The notes below the pieces were generated by a model. That model saw only the letters and a program-made list of their open reading frames with translations. It searched no databases and had not been told where the DNA came from. A DNA stretch of 60,973 bases. Origin: Thiorhodococcus minor. GTDB taxonomy: Bacteria > Pseudomonadota > Gammaproteobacteria > Chromatiales > Chromatiaceae. Location: assembly GCF_010820565.1 (NCBI RefSeq), contig NZ_JAAIJQ010000035.1:1-60973 (forward strand). The letters are read 5' to 3'. Position numbers and translations under genes: made by a program. Shown piece after piece: positions 1 to 8,315 of this stretch; position 1 is the first letter of the stretch, and each line of letters starts with the position of its first letter.

Positions 1-85
1 AATAGGGTTCTAGCGGAAAGCAGCAGGCAAGCCATTGATTTTAAAGATATCACAACCCCAGAGCAAACGGGAGAGCCTAAGTCCA

Positions 86-229
86 TGGCATTGGGCGCTC
101 GACAACATCTTCGTCGAGCGACTGTGGCGTACGATCGAATACGAGGACATCTACCTCAAGGGCTATGCGAGTCTTCCCGAGCTACTGCTCTGACTGACTG
201 AGTACTTCGCCTTCTATATCCAGCGGTAA
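86..229 (+). pseudogene. IS3-family transposase remnant (C-terminal piece)
   Basis: Reading this stretch in one frame gives a DNIFVERLWRTIEYEDIYL block followed by a KGYASLPELL segment, then a stop, LTEYFAFY and a second stop. This is the C-terminal part of the DDE integrase core of IS3-family transposases, which normally reads ERLWRS(I/L)KYE(D/E)(V/I)YL. An in-frame TGA after LPELLL and the loss of everything upstream show that it is a dead fragment. No inverted repeat could be placed. It lies about 20 bp from a second, unrelated transposase tail, so the left edge of the window is insertion-sequence debris. Confidence 0.8.
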
Positions 230-251
230 CTATTCAGGTAGCCAGCAGCTG

Positions 252-440
252 TTACGCCAGGCGAGGCATGGGGGGCTGTCCCTTGAACGTCAGCACCAGG
301 GCCTGATAGAGATCGAACGACTGCTTGTGCAGGGTGGAGAGATAGGAGCGGATCACCGCAAACTCCTCGGCTCCGCGCGTTGAGCGGAAACATCCCGAGA
401 TCTTTTGCTTGAGCTTTTGCATGCGCAGATCGGGCCTGGA
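252..440 (-). pseudogene. IS66-family transposase remnant (C-terminal piece)
   Basis: The minus strand encodes LRMQKLKQKISGCFRS, then GAEEFAVIRSYLSTLHKQ and a short tail ending in PPMPRLA and a stop. This matches the C-terminal end of IS66-type transposases, usually (D/A)LRM-K-KQK(I/V)SG-FRS-GA--F---RS--ST-RKQ. Upstream of it on the minus strand (toward 440-460) the frame is interrupted by a stop where the conserved TNN-AER motif should be, so only the tail survives. It carries no function of its own. Confidence 0.75.
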
Positions 441-456
441 TCGTCAGTTGGACCGG
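432..456 (-). repeat. 25-bp motif shared with 17614-17638
   Basis: Read on the minus strand, this segment matches positions 17614-17638 (plus strand) at 24 of 25 bases, with core CCAACTGACGATC. A shorter, weaker copy (19 of 21) lies at 17236-17256. Here it lies immediately upstream of the IS66 transposase tail, so the other copies are probably scraps of the same element. Confidence 0.6.
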
Positions 457-1009
457 TAGCCCTTGATCATCGGCTGGCTCAGCGCCTACCCCATCCGGAG
501 CTTCTCACGCCGGAGCCCCGTCCCGTCCTGCTGGCTCCGACGCTTCGGCGGCCCGCGACGCGACGCTGGAGCGTCGCGACTTGCTCCCACGCCGGAGCCT
601 GGGAGCCAGAAGGAAGGGCCTAGGATTAGATCCTAAGCCCTTTTTCTTTGCGTGATCGGCTTGTGGAGCGCTCGGGGGGCAGGGGCGCCCGTCGAGGATC
701 AGGATCCGGCGCGCGTCTCTATAGGTTGAGAACTTTGGTCTCGTCGCCAGGCTTCCAGCCTTCCAGGCTTCCAGGTATCTGGCCTGGTTATGGCGGCTCT
801 CCTCTGGCTTCCAGTGTCCGTAACTTGCACAGGCATGATCGCGACCTCGGACAAAGGCGTGACGCGAGGCCGGTGTTTTGCTACAACCCCGCCACGTCCC
901 GCGCGAGCGCGGCTGGGTGGGGCTTGGAGCCTTGCTCGATGCCGCCGTTTCGCGCCCTGGCCGCCGCCTAGACGCCGTCATCCGACCCATTTGCCGAGAC
1001 CTTTTTCGC
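457..1009. other. Intergenic region without a recognisable gene
   Basis: Between the IS debris and the carbonic anhydrase gene the reading frames have no recognisable product. The segment contains a GC-rich palindrome around 555-580 (CGCGACGC/GCGTCGCG arms), an orphan rho-independent terminator at 614-648, and a run of imperfect CTTCCAGG repeats around 748-775. Confidence 0.5.
614..648 (+). terminator. Orphan rho-independent terminator
   Basis: AAGGGC, a mismatch, TAGGAT, a TAG loop, ATCCTA, a mismatch and GCCCTT form a 12-pair stem with one internal mismatch, followed by TTTCTTT. It has the form of an intrinsic terminator on the plus strand, but no intact gene lies upstream. It probably belonged to a gene lost through insertion-sequence activity. 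Confidence 0.6.
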
Positions 1010-1648
1010 ATGCCATCTAAGTTATCCGCCCTGGAGGCGCTTGAGCGCCTGCGCGAGGGCAATCTTCGCTTTGCCAACAATCTCTCGAGCCCGGACAGGC
1101 CGCTGAGCTCCCAGCGTCGTGAGGAGCTTACGAGTGGGCAGGAGCCCTTTGCGATCATTCTGGGCTGCTCGGACTCGCGCGTTCCGGCCGAGCTCGTCTT
1201 CGATCAGGGGCTCGGAGATCTCTTCGTCATCCGGGTTGCGGGCAATATCGTGGCGCCGTCGCAGGTCGGCAGTGTCGAGTTCGCCGTGTCCCGCTATCGC
1301 ACGCGTCTGGTCGTCGTGCTCGGGCACTCGCAATGCGGCGCGGTCACGGCCACGCTGGAAACGCTCTTGGGCGGTGAGGGCACAGCGTCGCGCAACATCG
1401 CCTCGATCGTGGACCGCGTGACGCCCGCCGTCAGGGGGCTGCTGGATACGGAGCTGCGCTATGACCGCGGGGCGCTTCATCATGCCTCGGTGCGGGCCAA
1501 TGTCCGTGCGTCGGCGGATCATCTGCGCCATGGCTCGCCCATCATCGAGAGCCTGACTCAAGACGACGGTCTGCTCGTCGTCGGCGCGGAGTATTCGCTC
1601 GAGACGGGCGTTGTCGATTTCTTCGATGGTGTCCCCGGCAAGGGCTGA
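1010..1648 (+). CDS. Beta-class carbonic anhydrase
   Basis: This 212-residue protein catalyses the reversible hydration of CO2 to bicarbonate and is probably cytoplasmic. The beta-class zinc site is complete: Cys53 and the Asp55/Arg57 dyad in CSDSRVPAE, and His106 and Cys109 in HSQCGA. The length is typical of compact bacterial beta-CAs. I chose the ATG at 1010 because the open frame upstream to 878 encodes low-complexity sequence unlike the family, while SALEALERLREGN is a normal N-terminus. In an autotroph it would supply bicarbonate or CO2 for fixation, but nothing carboxysomal is adjacent. The next gene is 240 bp downstream and probably a separate unit. Confidence 0.93.
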   Translation: MPSKLSALEALERLREGNLRFANNLSSPDRPLSSQRREELTSGQEPFAIILGCSDSRVPAELVFDQGLGDLFVIRVAGNIVAPSQVGSVEFAVSRYRTRLVVVLGHSQCGAVTATLETLLGGEGTASRNIASIVDRVTPAVRGLLDTELRYDRGALHHASVRANVRASADHLRHGSPIIESLTQDDGLLVVGAEYSLETGVVDFFDGVPGKG

Positions 1649-1834
1649 CCCTCGGGCTTTTTCGCACGCCCAGCCGGCTCCCGCTGGCGTCCCGGGGATC
1701 GGCCTGCGGATGTCGACCCCGGCCGGTCGCGCCTGTCGCCACGCTGGCTGTGTCTTTTGACGCGATTTCTGCTCTGGTAGTCGGAAACGCCTCTCTTCTT
1801 GATCACCGTCAATCTTTGCGGGCCGAGGCTCACT

Positions 1835-1882
1835 TAGGGTTCAGCCGGCCTCGGGCTCAGCCGACCTGGGGTTTAGCCGACC
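1835..1882 (+). repeat. Tandem repeat, 3 x 16 bp, upstream of the sco gene
   Basis: Three head-to-tail 16-bp units occupy 1835-1850, 1851-1866 and 1867-1882; unit 2 is TCGGGCTCAGCCGACC. The array ends 5 bp before the chosen sco start codon. A second 3 x 16 bp array with different units precedes the PCuAC gene at 2601-2648. Confidence 0.8.
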
Positions 1883-1887
1883 ACTCA

Positions 1888-2556
1888 ATGAGACTTCGCC
1901 GCCGCCTCATGAACCGCTCTCGAGTCCTCGTTGCCGCCATCCTGGCGCTTTTCGGCCTGCTCCTCTGGATGCTCTTCTATTGGGAGCCGGCCGGGACCGC
2001 GCTGCGGGATGGCGAGGGCGGTCATCGCCCCTTGGAGCTGGCCGCTCGGCCGACCGGTGGGGATTTCGAGCTGCAGTCCGCGCAAGGTCCGGTCAGGCTG
2101 GCGGATTTGCGTGGTCAGGTGGTCCTGATCTATTTCGGCTATACCGCCTGCCCGGATGTCTGCCCGACCAATCTCGCCTTCATTGCAAACGCGCTCAAGG
2201 GGCTCAGCGAAGACAGGCTGAAGCAGGTTCGCGTGCTCTTCGTGAGCGTAGATCCGGAGCGTGACGATCTCGCGCGCCTGGCCAGCTACACCGACTATTT
2301 TCACCCGCGCATTCTCGGGACCACGGGCTCCCCGGAGCAGGTCGCCGAGGTGGCGGATCTCTACGGCGCGGCCTACCGGAAGGCGCCCATCGCCGACACG
2401 GCCATGGGTTATCTGGTCGACCATTCCGCCTACACCTATGTCGTCGACCAATCCGGCAAGCTGGTCGAGACGCTCGACCATGCGACGCCGCCCGATGAGA
2501 TCCGAGCCGCCATCCGCAGGCTGCTGGGCGCGCCCGAGCAGGATCTTACGAAATGA
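1888..2556 (+). CDS. SCO1/SenC-family copper chaperone
   Basis: This is a membrane-anchored thioredoxin-fold protein of 222 residues. Sco proteins deliver copper to, or maintain the thiols of, the CuA centre of cytochrome c oxidase. An uncleaved N-terminal transmembrane segment spans about residues 13-31. The copper site is complete: Cys88 and Cys92 in CPDVC, and His179 in VDHSAY. The DPERD and 'LGTTG' segments are typical of the family. The start could be 1888 or 1909; the frame stays open to 1750, but that part crosses the tandem repeat and shows no conserved protein. The PCuAC chaperone gene follows, and the pair is a standard copper-delivery module for oxidases, although no oxidase subunit lies in the window. 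Confidence 0.9.
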   Translation: MRLRRRLMNRSRVLVAAILALFGLLLWMLFYWEPAGTALRDGEGGHRPLELAARPTGGDFELQSAQGPVRLADLRGQVVLIYFGYTACPDVCPTNLAFIANALKGLSEDRLKQVRVLFVSVDPERDDLARLASYTDYFHPRILGTTGSPEQVAEVADLYGAAYRKAPIADTAMGYLVDHSAYTYVVDQSGKLVETLDHATPPDEIRAAIRRLLGAPEQDLTK

Positions 2557-2600
2557 CCCAGACGCTCGGGTCTTCGCGACGCCGACCGATTCACGCATCC

Positions 2601-2648
2601 CTTGATCGACCCAACTCTTGATCCACCCAACCCTTGATCCATCCAATC
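2601..2648 (+). repeat. Tandem repeat, 3 x 16 bp, upstream of the PCuAC gene
   Basis: Units at 2601-2616, 2617-2632 and 2633-2648 share the form CTTGATC(C/G)A(C/T)CCAA. The array fills most of the gap between sco and the PCuAC gene and ends just before the ribosome binding site GGAGGG (about 2654-2659). Confidence 0.85.
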
Positions 2649-2666
2649 ACGTCGGAGGGCAGTGAC

Positions 2667-3122
2667 ATGCTCAGAATGACAGCCTTGATCGCCACCACGC
2701 TGCTTTCGGTCGGCAGCCTCGCTGCGAGCGCGGCGGAAGTGAGTGTCGCGGATCCCTATGCGCGGGCGGTCCCGCCAGGTCAGCCGAACAGCGCCGCCTT
2801 CATGGCGCTGAGCAACGAGGGGAAGGAGGCGCGCGCGCTGGTGGCTGCTCGGAGCGACGCTGCCGAGGTCGTGGAGCTGCACACCCACATCATGGACGAC
2901 GGCATGATGAAGATGCGCCGGATCGACAAGATCGATCTGCCCGCCGGCGAGACCGTCGCCCTCAAGCCAGGTGGGCTGCACATCATGTTGATCGGCCTCA
3001 CGCATCGGCTAGCGCCCGGCGAGGAGGTCGGGCTCAGGCTCGTCTTCGACGATGGCGACGAGCAGTCCGTCACCGCGCCGGTGCGCAAGATCGACATGAG
3101 TCAAATGAAGCACGGCCACTGA
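2667..3122 (+). CDS. PCuAC-family periplasmic copper chaperone
   Basis: A 151-residue secreted protein with a signal peptide (MLRMTALIATTLLSVGSLAA, cleavage near Ala20-Ala23). PCuAC proteins bind Cu(I) in the periplasm and pass it to cytochrome oxidase, often together with Sco. The full signature H-x10-M-x21-H-x-M is present as His72, Met83, His105 and Met107. The C-terminus ends in MSQMKHGH, an extra His/Met-rich tail that could hold another copper ion. The ATG at 2667 has a good Shine-Dalgarno sequence (GGAGGG) 8 bp upstream. It probably acts with the upstream Sco protein. Confidence 0.92.
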   Translation: MLRMTALIATTLLSVGSLAASAAEVSVADPYARAVPPGQPNSAAFMALSNEGKEARALVAARSDAAEVVELHTHIMDDGMMKMRRIDKIDLPAGETVALKPGGLHIMLIGLTHRLAPGEEVGLRLVFDDGDEQSVTAPVRKIDMSQMKHGH

Positions 3123-3300
3123 GTGGTCGATACCCTGCCGTGCCGGCCCTGGTCGGCGTCGGCTCGGCGTCCTTGGGGCTCTGACTGCCGCGCTTGGCCC
3201 TTGCGGGCTTCTGTTCGAAGCGGGGATATTTCATCGCCGATGCCTGTCTATGGAGCGGAGAATTCGGGTCGTCGAATGTGCTGAGCGGAGTCCGGCGCGT

Positions 3301-3329
3301 TTGACCGATATGCCAACTATCTGATATAC
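3301..3329 (+). promoter_or_regulatory. Candidate sigma-70 promoter for cytochrome c4
   Basis: TTGACC (3301-3306), a 17-bp spacer and ATATAC (3324-3329) form a plausible -35/-10 pair in an AT-richer stretch about 85 bp upstream of the cytochrome c4 start. The rest of the gap (3123-3300) shows nothing recognisable. Confidence 0.5.
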
Positions 3330-3414
3330 ATCGCCGGATTTTCTTCACCCCTAACCAGAGGCGGGTCTTTACGGACGGGGCCCAGCCTGAAACGAAACAG
3401 ATTAGGCAATTGCG

Positions 3415-4044
3415 ATGATGAAGACTTGGCTGAGAACGGTTTCAGTGGCGGCGGTATTGGCCAGCGGCGCGGTGCATGCCGCCGAGGCGCTCAAGCCAGG
3501 AGATGCCGAGGCGGGCGCGCAGAAAGCCAACACCATCTGCATGGCTTGCCATGGTCCCCAAGGCAACAGCATTGTGCCGACCTGGCCGAAGCTCGCTGGC
3601 CAGCATCCCGAGTACATCCAGAAACAGCTCATGGACTTCAAGGCGGGCAATCGGTCGAACGTCCAGATGACGCCCATGGCGATGCCCCTGACCGACCAAG
3701 AGGTCCTCGACCTGGCCGCTTACTTCGCCACGCAGACCCAGAGCGGTGGCCTGGCCGATCCAGAGCTGGCCAAGCTTGGTGAGCAGCTTTACCGCGCGGG
3801 CAATCCCAAGACCGGCGTCCCCGCGTGCAACGGCTGTCATGGACCGGCCGGTATGGGCTCTAGTCTCGCGAAGTTCCCGAGAATCGCCGGCCAGCACGCC
3901 GATTATGTCAAGCAGACGCTCGAGTACTTCCAGCAGGGCGAGCGCGCCAACGACCCCAACGGCATGATGCGTGGCGTCGCCTCGCGGATGTCTGAAAAGG
4001 AGATCGCGGCCGTGTCTCAGTACATCCAGGGCCTGTCGAAGTAA
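3415..4044 (+). CDS. Diheme cytochrome c4
   Basis: This 209-residue periplasmic cytochrome has a signal peptide (about residues 1-22, ending VHAAEA) and two class I cytochrome c domains. The heme-binding motifs are CMACH (42-46) and CNGCH (138-142). Candidate axial methionines lie in MTPMAMP and in the region around MMRGVASRMS. Size and repeat arrangement are those of cytochrome c4, a membrane-associated electron donor to terminal oxidases. It stands alone between a promoter-like sequence and a clear terminator, so it is probably monocistronic. Its position next to the copper chaperones suggests a shared role in aerobic or microaerobic respiration. Confidence 0.94.
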   Translation: MMKTWLRTVSVAAVLASGAVHAAEALKPGDAEAGAQKANTICMACHGPQGNSIVPTWPKLAGQHPEYIQKQLMDFKAGNRSNVQMTPMAMPLTDQEVLDLAAYFATQTQSGGLADPELAKLGEQLYRAGNPKTGVPACNGCHGPAGMGSSLAKFPRIAGQHADYVKQTLEYFQQGERANDPNGMMRGVASRMSEKEIAAVSQYIQGLSK

Positions 4045-4070
4045 TCGACTTCCCCTCGACGGCGCAAGAA

Positions 4071-4095
4071 AGGCAGCCTCCATGGCTGCCTTTTT
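4071..4095 (+). terminator. Rho-independent terminator after cytochrome c4
   Basis: A perfect 8-bp stem, AGGCAGCC / GGCTGCCT, with a 5-nt loop is followed by TTTT. It begins 27 bp after the cytochrome c4 stop codon. Confidence 0.88.
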
Positions 4096-4215
4096 CGTGC
4101 CTGGTCACAGTCGCCGATGCGCCGCCGCGCTGGGGGGCTTGGTGCCGACTCCGCCCTGTGCTAGGGTCCGTCAGCACCTGTTGTCATCCTTGTTCGAAGC
4201 GTCCGCGCCCTTCTC

Positions 4216-5016
4216 ATGCGGCAACTCAACCTGCTGAGCTATAACGTGCAGGCGGGTATCTACTCCCGTCAGTACAGCGACTATCTCACCAACAGCTGGA
4301 AGCACGTCCTCCCCCACCCGGAGCGTCTCGTCAACCTCACGCGCATCGCCCAGCTGTTGCGTCGCTTCGATCTCGTCGGCCTTCAGGAGGTGGACGCCGG
4401 CAGCCTGCGTAGCTCCTACGTCGATCAGATCCAGTATCTGGCGCGTCACGGCGCCTTCCCCTTTTCCTACCGTCAGGTCAATCGCAACCTCGGCCCCTTT
4501 GCGCAGCACAGCAATGGCCTGCTCTGTCGGCTGCGTCCGAGGGAGATCGAAGAGCACAAGCTCCCCGGCCTACCTGGGCGTGGCGCTGTCGTGGCGGAAT
4601 TCACCTTGACCGAGGGTCAGGTGCTGGCGGTCGTCATCGTGCATCTGGCGCTCGGCTGGCGGGCGCGCCGGCGTCAGCTGGACTTCCTGGCCCGCTTGGC
4701 GCAGTGCTATCCCTACATCGTCATGATGGGGGACTTCAATTGTGGCTGTGATTCGCGGGGCCTGCGCAGCATGGTGCGCAGAACGGCGATGCGCGGGCTT
4801 GACTGCGAGCTCAAGACCTTTCCGAGCTGGCGGCCGCGGCACAATCTCGATCACATCCTCGTCTCCGAGCCGCTCAAGACGGTGTCCGCGCGGGTGATCG
4901 ACTACGCGCTCTCGGATCATCTGCCGATCAGCATGACCATCGAGCTCCCGGAGCCTCTGCGCTTCGAGGGGGCTTGGACGCACGAAACTTCCCTCCCGGC
5001 ATCCAGCGCCGCTTGA
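4216..5016 (+). CDS. Endonuclease/exonuclease/phosphatase (EEP) family protein
   Basis: A 266-residue protein of the DNase I-like EEP fold, which covers nucleases, phosphodiesterases and lipid or inositol phosphatases. The expected motifs are in order: LSYNVQAG with the metal-binding Asn near residue 8, LQEVDAGS with the metal-binding Glu near 57, GDFNCG near 173, and a C-terminal SDHLPI with the catalytic His near 235. There is no signal peptide, so it is probably cytoplasmic. The substrate cannot be told from sequence. It converges on ftsX with a 66-bp gap and appears to be transcribed alone. Confidence 0.85.
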   Translation: MRQLNLLSYNVQAGIYSRQYSDYLTNSWKHVLPHPERLVNLTRIAQLLRRFDLVGLQEVDAGSLRSSYVDQIQYLARHGAFPFSYRQVNRNLGPFAQHSNGLLCRLRPREIEEHKLPGLPGRGAVVAEFTLTEGQVLAVVIVHLALGWRARRRQLDFLARLAQCYPYIVMMGDFNCGCDSRGLRSMVRRTAMRGLDCELKTFPSWRPRHNLDHILVSEPLKTVSARVIDYALSDHLPISMTIELPEPLRFEGAWTHETSLPASSAA

Positions 5017-5082
5017 GCAGGGCTGCCTTGGTGGCGCCTCCCGGCGATCGCTGGAGCCTCCGTCGGCCTGGAAAGGCGCGCC

Positions 5083-6048
5083 CTATTGCGGCTCCGCGCC
5101 CCTGAGATGCCGGTTGACCGCGATCCAGCTGCCGACGAGCCCAAGGAGGATGCTCGCGCCCAGGGTGATGCCCGTCGCGGCAAAGCCGAGGCCGGATAGC
5201 TGGAACTCGCTGCGATAGAGACTGGCAAGCCTCGAGACCGGCTGCTGGAGGAGCAGCACGGACAGCGTGACCAGCAGCCAGGCTGTCGTGCCGCCGAGCA
5301 AGCCATACCAGGCGCCCGCGTAGAGGAAGGGGCGGCGGATGAAGGCGGCCGTCGCCCCCACCAGCTCGCTGATCTCGATCTCGATGCGGCGATTCAGGAT
5401 CTCCAGCCGAATGGTGTTGCCGACGATCAGCAGCACGCCAACGCCGAGCAGCCCCCCCAGCAAGAGGGAGCCGCTCTGGACGAGGTCGAGGATCGCCTGA
5501 AAACGCTGCAGCCAGAGCGTATCCATGCGGGCAAAGTCGGCCTCCGGCAGCTTCAGCAGCTTGTTCTGCAGGAGCTCCAAGCGATCGGGCGCCGCGTAAG
5601 TCGGCGTGGGATAGATGGCGAGCACGATCGGCAGCGGGTTGTTGGTGATCTGCTCCAGTGCTTCCTCGAAGCCCCCGAGCGCCCGAAACTCCTCCAGCGC
5701 CTGCTCGCGCGTGATGAGGTGGACCCGTGCGACCTCGGGCCAGGTGGTGAGGTCCTGGGAGAGCCGCTCCGCATGGGTGTCGTCGGCCTCGAAGCGCAGA
5801 AACAGAGAGATGGCCGCCGTTTGGTCCCAGCCCCCCGCCATGGTCCTGAGATTCTCAGTCATGACGTAGAGCGCGGCCGGGAGCGCCAGGGAGATGCCGA
5901 TGACGGCGACCGTCATCGCCGAGGGCAGGGGGGTCTCCCTGAGCCGTCCGAGGGTTTCCAGTGCCGTCTGCCAATGCTGGCTGAGCCAGATGCCCGGCAG
6001 GTCGAGCAGCCGGGGCCCCCGCCTCCGCCGGGTGCGTTGCGTCGCCAT
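5083..6048 (-). CDS. ftsX: Cell division protein FtsX
   Basis: A 321-residue inner-membrane protein of the FtsEX complex, which couples the septal ring to periplasmic amidase activation. It has an Arg-rich cytoplasmic N-terminus, a first TM segment near residues 45-65, a periplasmic domain to about residue 180, and three further TM segments (LLLGGLLGVGVLLIVG, the AWYGLLGG segment and the final GITLGASILLGLVG segment). That is the four-TM FtsX layout. It starts 3 bp after the ftsE stop, so the two are almost certainly co-translated. In many gammaproteobacteria rpoH follows ftsX; here the next gene is on the opposite strand and is not rpoH. Confidence 0.95.
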   Translation of the reverse strand: MATQRTRRRRGPRLLDLPGIWLSQHWQTALETLGRLRETPLPSAMTVAVIGISLALPAALYVMTENLRTMAGGWDQTAAISLFLRFEADDTHAERLSQDLTTWPEVARVHLITREQALEEFRALGGFEEALEQITNNPLPIVLAIYPTPTYAAPDRLELLQNKLLKLPEADFARMDTLWLQRFQAILDLVQSGSLLLGGLLGVGVLLIVGNTIRLEILNRRIEIEISELVGATAAFIRRPFLYAGAWYGLLGGTTAWLLVTLSVLLLQQPVSRLASLYRSEFQLSGLGFAATGITLGASILLGLVGSWIAVNRHLRGAEPQ

Positions 6049-6051
6049 CGC

Positions 6052-6720
6052 CTACCAATCTCCCGTGTCGTTGACCAGGCGCCCGGCGTCGAGCGTGATG
6101 GTGCGGTGGCGCATGCTTTGCACCAGGTTGAGATCGTGGGTAGCGATGAGCAGGGTGACCCCGACGTAGTGGAAGCGCTCGAACAGCTCGAAGATCTCGC
6201 GTGAGAGATCCGGGTCCAGGTTGCCCGTGGGCTCGTCGGCGACCAGCACCGGGGGGCGTCCGACGACGGCGCGGGCGATGCCGACGCGCTGCTGCTCGCC
6301 CCCGGAGAGGGCGACCGGGGTCGCGCGCTCGCGGCTCAGCAGACCCACTTGATCCAAGGCCGCGCGCACCCGGCGGCCGATCTCCTTCTGGCCGACGCCG
6401 GCGACCACCAGCGGCAGGGCGACGTTGTCGAAGACGCTGCGGTCCGGCAGCAGGCGATGATCCTGGAAGATCATCCCGACCTCGCGCCGATAGTAGGGAA
6501 TCTGACGGCGCGGCAGGGTCGCCAGGTTGCGCCCGTTGACCAGGATCTGACCTCGGGTGGGCCGCTCGATCAGCCCGATCAAGCGCAGCATGGTGCTCTT
6601 GCCGGCACCCGAGTGGCCGGTCAGAAAGACCATCTCGCCGGCTTGGATCTCGAAATTGACGTTGCCCAGTGCCTCGCCGCGCTCTGGATAGCGCTTGAAG
6701 ACATGCTCGAATCGGATCAA
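6052..6720 (-). CDS. ftsE: Cell division ATP-binding protein FtsE
   Basis: A 222-residue ABC-type ATPase, the usual FtsE length. Walker A is GHSGAGKS (35-42), the signature is [14 protein letters not shown] and Walker B is [14 protein letters not shown] with the catalytic Glu present. The switch His is in LLIATHD. FtsE binds FtsX at the membrane and drives conformational signalling rather than transport. It lies 12 bp downstream of ftsY and 3 bp upstream of ftsX in a minus-strand ftsY-ftsE-ftsX operon. Confidence 0.97.
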   Translation of the reverse strand: MIRFEHVFKRYPERGEALGNVNFEIQAGEMVFLTGHSGAGKSTMLRLIGLIERPTRGQILVNGRNLATLPRRQIPYYRREVGMIFQDHRLLPDRSVFDNVALPLVVAGVGQKEIGRRVRAALDQVGLLSRERATPVALSGGEQQRVGIARAVVGRPPVLVADEPTGNLDPDLSREIFELFERFHYVGVTLLIATHDLNLVQSMRHRTITLDAGRLVNDTGDW

Positions 6721-6732
6721 GGGCAGGCTCCC

Positions 6733-8094
6733 TCAGCCGAGTAGTGCGTCGATGAACTCGTCCGGGTCGAATGCGCGCAGGTCGTCGATGGACTCGCCTA
6801 CCCCGATGAAGCGGATGGGCAGCTTGAGCCGCTCGGCAATGGCGAAGACGATGCCGCCCTTGGCGGTGCCGTCGAGCTTGGTCAGGGTGATGCCGGTCAG
6901 ACCCACGGCGCGATGGAAGTGCTCGGCCTGATTGAGTGCGTTCTGGCCGGTGGTCGCGTCCACCACCAGCATCACCTCGTGCGGCGCCTCCGGGTCGATC
7001 TTCTTCAGCACCCGCGCGACCTTGGAGAGCTCGTCCATGAGATTGGATTTGGTGTGAAGCCGGCCCGCGGTGTCGGCGATGAGCACGTCGACGCCGCGCG
7101 ACGTCGCGGCTTGAAGGGCGTCGAACACCACCGAGGCCGAATCCGCGCCCGTGTGCTGCGCGATCACCGGGATCTCGTTGCGGTCACCCCAGGTTTGGAG
7201 CTGCTCGACGGCCGCGGCGCGGAAGGTGTCGCCGGCGGCGAGCATCACACTGTTGCCCTCTTCCTGCAGCCGTTTCGCCAGCTTGCCGATGGTCGTGGTT
7301 TTTCCCGCCCCATTGATGCCGACCATGAGCACCACCTGGGGGCGGCCCGCGGCGGGCTGGCGCACGGGGCCATCGGCGGCGAGCAGGATGTCGCGCAGCT
7401 GCGCCTTGAGGGCGGCGAGCAGCGCCTGCGGATCGGCCAGGGACTTGCGCTTGACGCGCTCGGTGAGATCGCCGATGACGCGGGTGGTGGCGTCCATGCC
7501 GACGTCGGCCGTGATGAGCAGGGTCTCCAGCTCCTCCATCAGCTCGTCGTCGATGCGCTTGCGGCCGAGGAAGAGGTTGCCGAGGCCGTCGCCGAGCTGA
7601 TTGCGGGTCCGCGACAGCCGGGTGCGCAGCCGCTTGAGCACGCCGCGCTTGCGTGCGGCCTCTTGGTCGGCGGCCGGCTCTGTTTGCAGCTCGGGCGCGG
7701 CTGGCTCCGGCGCGCCGCGCCTCGGCGTCGGGGCCGGCGGCGTCGTCGGGATGGGCGTTTCCGCGACTGGCGGGGCCTCGGGCCGCAGGGTCTCCGGCTC
7801 CGGGGGCGGCTTGACCGCCTCGGGTGCCTGCCTCAATGTGGCCGGCTCGGCGGTGGCCGGCGGCGGCTCCGGTATTGGGGCCTGAGGGGCCGACGCGCTC
7901 TCCGGCGCCTTGCTCTTGCCGGATCGGAAGAGCTTGCCGAACCAGGGCTTCTTAGGGCGATCCGCGGAGAGCGGCGTCTCGGGCTCCGGGGCTGGCGGCT
8001 GTGTCGCGAGCGCGACGGGCTCGATCGGCTCCGGCTGTGGAGCCGCTTTCCCGGGATCTGCGGGTTTCTTGCTCTTTTTTCCGAGACCAAACAT
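6733..8094 (-). CDS. ftsY: Signal recognition particle receptor FtsY
   Basis: A 453-residue SRP receptor GTPase that docks ribosome-SRP complexes at the inner membrane. The first 150 or so residues are a Pro/Ala/Glu-rich linker, more proline-rich than the acidic A-domain of E. coli. The N domain starts near 'LKRLRTRLSRTRNQLG'. The G domain carries GINGAGKTTTIGKLA (near 258-272), DTFRAAAVEQL, DTAGR and TKLDGTAKGG, all intact. It is the first gene of the ftsY-ftsE-ftsX operon and is divergent from the M16 peptidase genes, with a 221-bp shared upstream region. Confidence 0.97.
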   Translation of the reverse strand: MFGLGKKSKKPADPGKAAPQPEPIEPVALATQPPAPEPETPLSADRPKKPWFGKLFRSGKSKAPESASAPQAPIPEPPPATAEPATLRQAPEAVKPPPEPETLRPEAPPVAETPIPTTPPAPTPRRGAPEPAAPELQTEPAADQEAARKRGVLKRLRTRLSRTRNQLGDGLGNLFLGRKRIDDELMEELETLLITADVGMDATTRVIGDLTERVKRKSLADPQALLAALKAQLRDILLAADGPVRQPAAGRPQVVLMVGINGAGKTTTIGKLAKRLQEEGNSVMLAAGDTFRAAAVEQLQTWGDRNEIPVIAQHTGADSASVVFDALQAATSRGVDVLIADTAGRLHTKSNLMDELSKVARVLKKIDPEAPHEVMLVVDATTGQNALNQAEHFHRAVGLTGITLTKLDGTAKGGIVFAIAERLKLPIRFIGVGESIDDLRAFDPDEFIDALLG

Positions 8095-8315
8095 AGGGCT
8101 GTGCTATCGGTTTTGAGGTTCGATGCGGGCTGGAGTCAGCCCGTCGTGGAGGTCGCGCAATGCTACCAGATCACCCTTGGGTGCGTCCGGTAGGCAATGG
8201 GCCGCGGGCCGGGCCGCCTGCCGCCGCATGAAGAATTCGTCATCTCGGGAACTAGCAGGCCGGTGCATTTGCCCATAGGTGCCAATCGGATATCAGTCAT
8301 CATCAAGGAGATCCT

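Noticed and set aside
1750-1887. Upstream extension of the sco reading frame
   Set aside because: It would run through the 16-bp tandem array and has no conserved residues; the TM anchor and family sequence begin at 1888 or 1909.
3123-3300. Possible small gene between PCuAC and cytochrome c4
   Set aside because: No start with a ribosome-binding site and no conserved protein in either strand; the promoter for cytochrome c4 lies at the end of the gap.
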